Shown here piece after piece: positions 6,812 through 12,046 of a stretch of 12,046 nucleotides of DNA. Origin of the DNA: an uncultured Prevotella sp. (GTDB taxonomy: Bacteria; Bacteroidota; Bacteroidia; Bacteroidales; Bacteroidaceae); assembly GCA_947303825.1 (NCBI GenBank), contig CAMYZK010000043.1, positions 1 through 12,046 of the forward strand, written 5' to 3'. The translations under genes and the position numbers were made by a program. The notes under the pieces were generated by a model. It was not told where the DNA came from. It worked only from the letters and a program-made list of their open reading frames with translations, and did no database searches. Every line of letters starts with the position of its first letter. Within the stretch, counting starts at the first letter, position 1.

Positions 6812-7525
6812 ATGAAATATGCTATTATTGCTGCGGGCGAAGGGTCAAGGCTTGCCCAGGAGGGTATAAGTGCTCCCAAACCGTTGGTTGAGGTAGGTGG
6901 AGAAAAGCTGATAGACCGCCTGATAAGGGTCTTCTCGGAAAACGGTGCAAGTGAGATTGCTGTGATATGCAACAGCCTGACTATGCTGGTGGCCGACCAT
7001 CTGGAAGACATGCGCCGGCATCTGCGGGTGCCGCTGCACCTAGTGCAGAAGACCACGCCCAGCTCCATGCATTCTATGTATGAGCTAAGTCCGTGGCTGT
7101 GTGACGAACCTTTTGTGCTTACTACTGTGGACACCATCTTCGACGAGGAAGAGTTTGCCCAGTATGTTCAGGCTTTTATGAAGATGCTGGCAAGCGGTAA
7201 TTGCGACGGCCTGATGGGGGTGACAGACTATATTGACGACGAGAAACCACTGTATGTAGATACCGACAGCCAGCTTAACATCAGGGCATTTCTGGACAAG
7301 CAGGAGAATCCAAGATTTATCAGCGGTGGTATTTACGGACTTACCCCGCGAAGCATTGACACCCTCCGGGCATGTGTGGAAAGAGGGGAGAGCCGCATGC
7401 GTAACTTCCAGAGGGCTCTGATTGCCGACGGGCTGCGCCTTAATGCCTTCCCGTTCTCCAAGGTGCTGGACATTGACCATGTCAGTGATATATGCAAAGC
7501 AGAGGAGTTCCTGTTGAAGAAATGA
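6812..7525 (+). CDS. Sugar-phosphate-type nucleotidyltransferase
   Basis: 237 residues with the nucleotidyltransferase A-fold. The N-terminus MKYAIIAAGEGSRL (1-14) is the nucleotide-binding loop, followed by APKPLVEVGG (21-30) with the conserved lysine K23. VLTTVDTIF (102-110) gives the metal-binding aspartate D107, and SGGIYGL and KVLDIDHVSDI are typical of the C-terminal part. Members join NTP to a phosphorylated sugar, polyol or choline-like alcohol. The protein lacks the left-handed beta-helix of GlmU and is cytosolic. Its stop overlaps the next gene's ATG by 4 bp (ATGA at 7522-7525), and a CDP-alcohol phosphatidyltransferase follows, suggesting that it activates a headgroup as a CDP derivative. 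Substrate and nucleotide cannot be read from sequence. Confidence 0.88.
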   Translation: MKYAIIAAGEGSRLAQEGISAPKPLVEVGGEKLIDRLIRVFSENGASEIAVICNSLTMLVADHLEDMRRHLRVPLHLVQKTTPSSMHSMYELSPWLCDEPFVLTTVDTIFDEEEFAQYVQAFMKMLASGNCDGLMGVTDYIDDEKPLYVDTDSQLNIRAFLDKQENPRFISGGIYGLTPRSIDTLRACVERGESRMRNFQRALIADGLRLNAFPFSKVLDIDHVSDICKAEEFLLKK

Positions 7526-8331
7526 GGATACTGGCTATTACACGGGCAAAACAGTTCTCGCCGAACTCGGTTGAGAAAGACTTGGACATCATCATGTCGG
7601 TGGTGAGCAGGCTGCGTGGCATGGGGCATGAGGTGGAGTCGTGCGCAGAGGAAGATTTGCCGTTGGCCGACTCAGAGGCAGCAGAAGATGACTATGATGC
7701 CATCATGACCATGGGACGCAAACCTGAGACGCTGGCGTGGCTTAAAAACAAGCACTGCCTGGTGGTGAACAGTCCGAAGGCAGTGGAGTGCAGTGCCCGA
7801 TCTGTGCTGTTGCGCCTGATGAAGGAAAACGACATTCCCGTACCTCCTGATGAGGGTTGTTGCGGCTACTGGCTGAAGCGTGGCGATGCCTGCGCACAGA
7901 GTCCTGACGATGTGGTCTTCTGCAAGGACAAGGCCGAGTTGGAGGCTCAAAAGAAGGTCTTTGCACAAAGAGGCATAGACCAGTATGTGGTGTCGGCCCA
8001 TGTGATGGGCGACCTGGTAAAGTTCTACGGAGTGAGAGGTTCAAGGTTCTTCAGATACTTCTATCCTACCGACGACGGACAAAGCAAGTATGGCGATGAG
8101 CAGCGTAACGGTGTTGCTCACCATTACTGCTTCGACGAGAAAGGTTTGACGAAAGATGTGGAACGTCTGGCACTTGCCACCGACATGGATGTATATGGCG
8201 GAGACTGCATAGTAAGACCCGATGGTACATATTGTATTATAGACTTCAACGACTGGCCCAGCTTCTCTCGTTGCCGCGATGATGCTGCCCAGGCCATTGC
8301 GGGGATGGTGGAGTTAAGAGTTAAGAGTTAA
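7522..8331 (+). CDS. ATP-grasp domain protein, possible small-molecule kinase/ligase
   Basis: 269 residues starting MRILAITRAKQFSPNSVEKD. The ATG at 7522 is chosen over one at 7492 because it forms the classic ATGA overlap with the preceding stop. ATP-grasp features: a VVNSPKAVECSARSVLLRLM segment at 81-100 leading to IPVPP (105-109), a nucleotide-binding lysine in GYWLKRGD (115-122), HVMGDLVKFYGV (160-171) and the metal-binding block GGDCIVRPDGTYCIIDFNDW (226-245) with D228, D241 and N243. The DxN ending followed by WPSF recalls RimK-like and inositol-phosphate kinase (ITPK) relatives. Reaction unknown; it should use ATP to phosphorylate or ligate a substrate in the pathway of its neighbours. 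The last six codons (E264-S269) and stop are encoded by a heptad repeat. Confidence 0.8.
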   Translation: MRILAITRAKQFSPNSVEKDLDIIMSVVSRLRGMGHEVESCAEEDLPLADSEAAEDDYDAIMTMGRKPETLAWLKNKHCLVVNSPKAVECSARSVLLRLMKENDIPVPPDEGCCGYWLKRGDACAQSPDDVVFCKDKAELEAQKKVFAQRGIDQYVVSAHVMGDLVKFYGVRGSRFFRYFYPTDDGQSKYGDEQRNGVAHHYCFDEKGLTKDVERLALATDMDVYGGDCIVRPDGTYCIIDFNDWPSFSRCRDDAAQAIAGMVELRVKS

Positions 8332-8399
8332 GAGTTGAGAGTTAAGAGTTCTTGGACGAGCCAAGCGGTGGAGTTGAGAATTAAGAATTAGGAGTTATA
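8311..8399 (+). repeat. Dispersed repeat element between the ATP-grasp and phosphatidyltransferase genes
   Basis: Heptads GAGTTAA at 8311-8317, 8318-8324 and 8325-8331, GAGTTGA at 8332-8338, GAGTTAA at 8339-8345, then the core GTTCTTGGACGAGCCAAGCG (8348-8367) and a second degenerate heptad run (GAGTTGA, GAATTAA, GAATTAG) from 8371. The first three units code for the end of the ATP-grasp protein and its TAA (8329-8331). The last carries AGGAG (8390-8394), 5 bp before the GTG start of the next gene. Confidence 0.85.
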
Positions 8400-9365
8400 G
8401 TGGAAAAGACATTTAAACAGTTACTGAGAGAATCGTTCAAGTCGAACGACACAGAGGAGACGCTCGACGTCTACTTCACACGTCCCATAGGGCTGGCGTT
8501 TGCCCTGATGTGGATAAAGATTGGTGTAACGCCAAACTTCGTTACTATCCTGTCTATGTTTCTAGGAGCGGGAGCCGGCTTCTGCTTCTATCACACTGAG
8601 TTGTGGTGGAATGTAGGGGGAGTGATATTGTTGATGCTGGCCAACTTCTGCGACTCTACCGACGGACAGATGGCACGCCTCACCAACCATAAGACTGCTG
8701 TGGGACGCATGCTCGACGGCTTTGCCTCAGATGTATGGTTCTTCTGTTGCTATCTGGGCATTGCCCTTAGACTGTGGAACCAGCCAATGCCATTCTCGGG
8801 AGGTGCTGTGAACTGGACCTTTTGGGGGTTCTTGCTTTGTGGCTTTGCAGGATTCTATTGGCACGCCCGTCAGTGCCAGCTGGCCGACTATTACCGTCAG
8901 ATACACCTCTACTTCATAAAGGGCGAGGAAGGCAGCGAGCTGAATAGCAGCAAGGGTGAACAGCGCATGCTCGACGAAATGCCCAAGCGCAAGATGGGGC
9001 CGTTTACCGTTGGGGATAAAGGACATTTCTGGGACTATTTGTTCCATTTCTTCTACATAGGGTGGTGTCGGAAACAGGAGAAGAACACCCCTCAGTTTCA
9101 GCGTTTCTTCAGTCAGGTCAAGAGCAAGTACCCCAGTGCTGCACTCATGCCCGAGGCTCTGCGTCAGGACTTCCGCAGCAAGAGTCTGCCGCTGATGTGG
9201 ATGACCAACACCTTGACGCACAATACGCGTGCCTTTGCCTTGTTTGTTGGTTGTCTTGTAAACGAGCCGTGGATATATCCTCTGTTCGAGATAACTGTTT
9301 TGGCAGCTCTCTATTACTACATGCATTACCGCCATGAGAAGATGTGTAGCGGGATGCTAGTGTAA
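8400..9365 (+). CDS. CDP-alcohol phosphatidyltransferase family membrane protein
   Basis: 321 residues from a GTG start with AGGAG 5 bp upstream. The family transfers a phospho-alcohol from a CDP-linked donor to an acceptor alcohol at the inner membrane. The signature is DSTDGQMARLTNHKTAVGRM (85-104) followed by LDGFASD: D85, D88, G89, A92, R93, G102, D106. The fourth aspartate (D111) lies five residues after D106, against four in the usual motif. Hydrophobic segments occur at about 28-62, 70-84, 112-125, 139-154, 210-222, 277-287 and 293-308. A polar stretch of about 50 residues (157-207) interrupts them. It is longer than a minimal PgsA-type enzyme (about 180-200). With the upstream nucleotidyltransferase it could form a headgroup-activation and transfer pair. 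Substrates unassigned. Confidence 0.88.
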   Translation: MEKTFKQLLRESFKSNDTEETLDVYFTRPIGLAFALMWIKIGVTPNFVTILSMFLGAGAGFCFYHTELWWNVGGVILLMLANFCDSTDGQMARLTNHKTAVGRMLDGFASDVWFFCCYLGIALRLWNQPMPFSGGAVNWTFWGFLLCGFAGFYWHARQCQLADYYRQIHLYFIKGEEGSELNSSKGEQRMLDEMPKRKMGPFTVGDKGHFWDYLFHFFYIGWCRKQEKNTPQFQRFFSQVKSKYPSAALMPEALRQDFRSKSLPLMWMTNTLTHNTRAFALFVGCLVNEPWIYPLFEITVLAALYYYMHYRHEKMCSGMLV

Positions 9366-9371
9366 GAAAAA

Positions 9372-9386
9372 ACATAACTGTTATGT
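9372..9386. terminator. Small hairpin with minus-strand T-run
   Basis: ACATAA (9372-9377) and TTATGT (9381-9386) pair around a 3-base loop. On the minus strand the stem is followed directly by a run of T (9371-9366), as in an intrinsic terminator for the SusF-like gene. Confidence 0.45.
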
Positions 9387-9397
9387 ATATAGCAAAT

Positions 9398-9429
9398 AGG
9401 CGGGCTGTCCGTAATGGGACAGCCCGCCT
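9398..9429. terminator. Strong bidirectional terminator hairpin
   Basis: AGGCGGGCTGTCC (9398-9410) and GGACAGCCCGCCT (9417-9429) form a perfect, GC-rich 13-bp stem with a 6-base loop between the convergent phosphatidyltransferase and SusF-like genes. There is no long T-tract on the plus strand; on the minus strand it stands upstream of the smaller hairpin at 9372-9386. Confidence 0.8.
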
Positions 9430-9451
9430 GGTGTGTGAGTGTTACTCCGCT

Positions 9452-11296
9452 TTACTGCACTGTGCAGAAAATGTTGTCTGAAGTGCGGCGAGTGGGATAG
9501 AGCTTGATGGTAGATCCTACTGCCGAGATGTTTGGTCCGTCCTGAGTGAGGACATCGGTAGTGTTGCCGCCCAGGTTGATTCCCCATCCGTTGTTGGCTG
9601 TGAACTTCCAGCCAGCTGCGGTGACGCCTGCGCCCGTTATCTCAAAGCAGTAGTCGGTGGCATTCCACGTCATCTGCTGGGCATTGTCGGCAGCATTCCA
9701 GCCGTTAAAGTCGCCCACTAGGTTCATGTTCTGGATGCGCGTGCCCGAGAGGGTGTTATTACCCAAGTTAAGAACTACGTAGTAGACTCCTTCGCCGCCC
9801 GTAGCCTTGAAGTTGCCACCGCCGTCGGCCAGGTCGCCGGTAATGCCGCCAGTCATGTGGCCGCTGTTCACCTCAGATCCCCAGTCGCCCTTAACCTGCT
9901 GGAACTTGAACTCATTGCCCCAGCCGTTGGGGTCGGCCATGTAGATGTAGCCGGTGTAGACTCCGTCGCATGCTGGCGACTCCAGACGCTGACGTTGTGT
10001 CTCATCGTTATTCCAACCGTCGGTAGCACCGATGAAGTAGATGAACTGTGAGAAGTTGAGCGACTGTATCTCATAGGTCAGCTCGGCCATGTTGATGACA
10101 ACCTTGATGTACTTGCTGCCGCCGGGTACGCAGAACGAGCCATCGTCGCTGAGGCTGGTACGTCGTGCCAGTGTGCCGCTAGTACCGTTCTGTCCGTTTC
10201 CGGCTGTGGTGCCGTAGAGCTTCGACCAGTCGCCGTTGTTGGTAATGGCATCACAAGCCTCATCGTCGCCGATGGCAAACCATGTGTCGCCCTCTGCACC
10301 GTCGATAACGATGGTGAAGACGGGGTCTTCGCTCACATCCTTGTCGCTGTGCGAGAACTTCTGCTCCTTCGAGGCAGCAGAGCCTGCCCAGTCGAGGCGT
10401 CCGCCCACGAGGTAGTAGTTCTCTGCAATGTTGACAGGAGTGACGGTGAAGGTGCGCTCCATCATATCGATAACCACCTTGATGCGCTTTGGTCCGGCAG
10501 GCATCTTGAACGAGTTGTCGCCACCGAGGTTGTAGCGGTAGTCCAGTGAGCCGCTGGCAGCATCGTTCTGTCCGCCAACGATACCGAAGAGCTTGCTCCA
10601 GTCGCCGCCGGCAATGGCATCGCATCCCTCATCATCGCCAATGGCAAACCAGGTGTCGCCAGAGGGTGCTGCGTCGAAGATAATGGTGAAGATGGGGTCT
10701 TCGTAGACATCAAGGTCGCTGTGCTGGAACTTCAGCTCCTTAGAAGCTGCCGAGCCTGCCCAGTCGTTAGGTCCACCAACGATGTAGTAGTTCTGTGCGA
10801 TGACTGGAGCCTCGGGGATGAGGGTGAGCTGCACGCTGCCAGCATCGATATAGGCAGCCTGACCGTTGTAGATGCCGTCAAGATAGACGCGGGCGTCGAA
10901 GGTGCGCACGTCGGGGCGGCGACCATAAATGTTGACTATAAGCTCCTGTAGACTCTCTTTTGAGAATGTTCCCTCAGAGGTAGAGATGGCCTGCAGGGTT
11001 ACAGGCTCTGCGTCGGCAATGTTCTGTGGGGTCAATACCATGCGCATCTTGTCGAAGGTGGTGCCTTCGGGGGCACTTGCCGTGCTTACCGTCACCAGCT
11101 TCACTGCCTCGTCGACCTTTGCCAGGTCAACGTTGGTGGCAGCAGCAGTGGCAGAGACACCAGCAATGGTGATGGCTTGCGGCTCGGGGTTGCTGATGGG
11201 CTTGGCCCAGTCCTCGAAGTTCTCGTCGCAAGCGGTGAATGCTGCTGCCAGGAGCAGCATTCCACCGAATAATATATGTTTTTTCATACAGTTCAT
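9452..11296 (-). CDS. SusF-like outer membrane glycan-binding lipoprotein
   Basis: 614 residues. Lipoprotein signal ends at lipobox AFTAC (cysteine at 23), followed by acidic DENFEDW, suited to surface exposure. The ATG at 11287 (MKKHIL...) is an equally good start, shortening the product by three residues. Order: a beta-sandwich N-terminal part (about 40-160), two closely similar tandem domains (168-291 and 292-411), a third carbohydrate-binding-like domain with FIGATDGWNN (421-430) and a C-terminal SusE/SusF domain with MNLVGDFNGWN (524-534) and WKFTANNGWGINLGG (563-577). These proteins hold polysaccharide at the cell surface for a SusC/SusD importer and have no enzyme activity. It follows the SusE-like gene by 20 bp on the same strand. 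Glycan specificity cannot be inferred. Confidence 0.88.
   Translation of the reverse strand: MNCMKKHILFGGMLLLAAAFTACDENFEDWAKPISNPEPQAITIAGVSATAAATNVDLAKVDEAVKLVTVSTASAPEGTTFDKMRMVLTPQNIADAEPVTLQAISTSEGTFSKESLQELIVNIYGRRPDVRTFDARVYLDGIYNGQAAYIDAGSVQLTLIPEAPVIAQNYYIVGGPNDWAGSAASKELKFQHSDLDVYEDPIFTIIFDAAPSGDTWFAIGDDEGCDAIAGGDWSKLFGIVGGQNDAASGSLDYRYNLGGDNSFKMPAGPKRIKVVIDMMERTFTVTPVNIAENYYLVGGRLDWAGSAASKEQKFSHSDKDVSEDPVFTIVIDGAEGDTWFAIGDDEACDAITNNGDWSKLYGTTAGNGQNGTSGTLARRTSLSDDGSFCVPGGSKYIKVVINMAELTYEIQSLNFSQFIYFIGATDGWNNDETQRQRLESPACDGVYTGYIYMADPNGWGNEFKFQQVKGDWGSEVNSGHMTGGITGDLADGGGNFKATGGEGVYYVVLNLGNNTLSGTRIQNMNLVGDFNGWNAADNAQQMTWNATDYCFEITGAGVTAAGWKFTANNGWGINLGGNTTDVLTQDGPNISAVGSTIKLYPTRRTSDNIFCTVQ
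10064..10795 (-). repeat. Tandem domain duplication inside the SusF-like gene
   Basis: Two adjacent units, 10424-10795 (residues 168-291) and 10064-10423 (residues 292-411). They share identical blocks in the same order: DWAGSAASKE, GDTWFAIGDDE, GDWSKL and IKVVI. The second copy differs most in its loop after GDWSKL. This is a protein-level duplication of one carbohydrate-binding-type module. Confidence 0.85.
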
Positions 11297-11316
11297 TTGT
11301 TTTGATTTGTTTGTAA

Positions 11317-12046
11317 CTATTCAACAACACCCGTATTGCGGTCGAAGTTTACCTTGATGGTCTTGCCAGGTCCGACGCTGACAGAGTACTCCTCGCCTAC
11401 GTCATCCTTCCAGTTGGCATCACTGTTGTGGTCGGCATCGCGCCATACCAGCTCGCCGTCGCCGCCGAGGATGGTGAACTCGGTCTGCCACCAGTCAACA
11501 CCAGGCACTACGATGTATGCACGCATCTCGCCGCTGCCGGTGAAGTCGCTGAACGTCCAGTAGCCGTCCTTGCTTGCGGGAGGTGTCATCTCTACACCGC
11601 TCCAGCTGCCGTTGTCTACTGCTGCACCAATGGCGCATGCCTTGCCCTCGCTTACGGTGAGCTTGTACTTAACCTTCTTGCCCTCGATAGAGGTAACAAA
11701 CTTGAGTACGTACCAGCCGGCCTTGTCGAAGACAATGTTGCCGTCGTTGTCGGTAGAGATGGTCAAACCTTCAACCTGGTTGTCGAACTCGTCAATCTTG
11801 TCGTAGCCAAACCAGTCGTTAGGTTTGTTGCCCCACTTGAAGCCGTCGGCGTTGTTGTAAATCATGGTGTAGAACTGTCCCTCCTTGGTCCAGATGAGAG
11901 GAACGCGTTTCCAGGTGCTCCATGCATCGCCGATAGAACCGCCGCAGACATAGACATCGGTAGGCAGGGTTAGCTCTACGGGAGCCTCCCATGCGTATGC
12001 CTTGATGCTGATAGCGTTGGAGAAACATTCGCCTAGAGTTCCGTCT
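11317..12046 (-). CDS. SusE-like outer membrane lipoprotein, C-terminal part
   Basis: The frame stays open from the TAG at 11319-11317 to the right edge of the window, so the N-terminus and signal peptide are missing. The visible 243 residues contain a SusE/SusF-type module: VELTLPTDVYVCGGSIGDAW followed by WTKEGQFYTMIYNNADGFKW, then a beta-rich segment with FDKAGWYVLKFVTSIEGKKV. A second module follows, with CAIGAAVDNGSW and a KDGYWTFSDFTGSGEMRAYI stretch, ending KVNFDRNTGVVE. An internal ATG at 11865 is not the start, since homologous-looking sequence continues upstream of it. The protein should sit next to a SusC/SusD pair encoded to the right, helping to bind glycan at the surface. The SusF-like gene follows 20 bp downstream. 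Confidence 0.8.
   Translation of the reverse strand, partial: DGTLGECFSNAISIKAYAWEAPVELTLPTDVYVCGGSIGDAWSTWKRVPLIWTKEGQFYTMIYNNADGFKWGNKPNDWFGYDKIDEFDNQVEGLTISTDNDGNIVFDKAGWYVLKFVTSIEGKKVKYKLTVSEGKACAIGAAVDNGSWSGVEMTPPASKDGYWTFSDFTGSGEMRAYIVVPGVDWWQTEFTILGGDGELVWRDADHNSDANWKDDVGEEYSVSVGPGKTIKVNFDRNTGVVE

Noticed and set aside
8727..9335. Minus-strand 202-codon frame
   Set aside because: It lies wholly opposite the phosphatidyltransferase, whose signature motif is clear; the antisense product has no family features.
11428..11973. Plus-strand 181-codon frame
   Set aside because: It is antisense to the SusE-like gene and explained by that gene's composition.

Overview
The window looks like chromosome from a Bacteroidales bacterium, most likely Prevotella or a close relative. 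Three things point there: a SusE/SusF-type lipoprotein pair, several outer-membrane-type lipoproteins with the short Bacteroidetes lipobox, and promoter boxes of the TAnnTTTG type. The glycogen-synthase-like gene / DUF4270 lipoprotein block next to divergent panC-panD also has a Bacteroidetes flavour. The genus is inference; no rRNA or other marker is present.

Layout. 1-167 (+) is the 3' end of a PLP-dependent aminotransferase. 251-379 (-) is a 42-codon small gene. 380-536 is a repeat-filled spacer. 537-2856 (-) is a two-gene block, a single-domain glycogen-synthase-like protein followed by a DUF4270 lipoprotein. 3029-4289 (+) is panC-panD, divergent from that block. panD converges on a TlpA-like thioredoxin lipoprotein (4354-4923, -), and two overlapping hairpins lie between them. 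Upstream of that thioredoxin gene on the minus strand are prs (PRPP synthetase) and a ThiE/TenI-like gene (5002-6561). 6812-9365 (+) is a tight three-gene set: a sugar-phosphate-type nucleotidyltransferase, an orphan ATP-grasp protein and a membrane CDP-alcohol phosphatidyltransferase. It converges on the end of a Sus-type locus (9452 to the right edge, -) with a SusF-like and a partial SusE-like lipoprotein. The susC/susD partners would lie beyond the right edge.

How they work together. panC and panD supply the last steps to pantothenate; panB is not here. The 6812-9365 set is the most interesting part. One protein should activate a headgroup with a nucleotide, one is an ATP-dependent kinase or ligase, and one is a membrane transferase using CDP-activated alcohols. 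Together they suggest synthesis of an unassigned phospholipid or phospho-glycan headgroup; this is inference. The Sus-type proteins are surface glycan-binding lipoproteins.

A dispersed spacer repeat recurs through the window. It consists of GAGTTAA heptads plus a GC-rich core beginning GTTCTTCG. It fills several gaps between co-oriented genes, supplies the last codons and stop of at least one gene, and carries the ribosome binding site of another. Because GAGTTAA and its complement both contain TAA and seven is not a multiple of three, three or more copies close all six reading frames.
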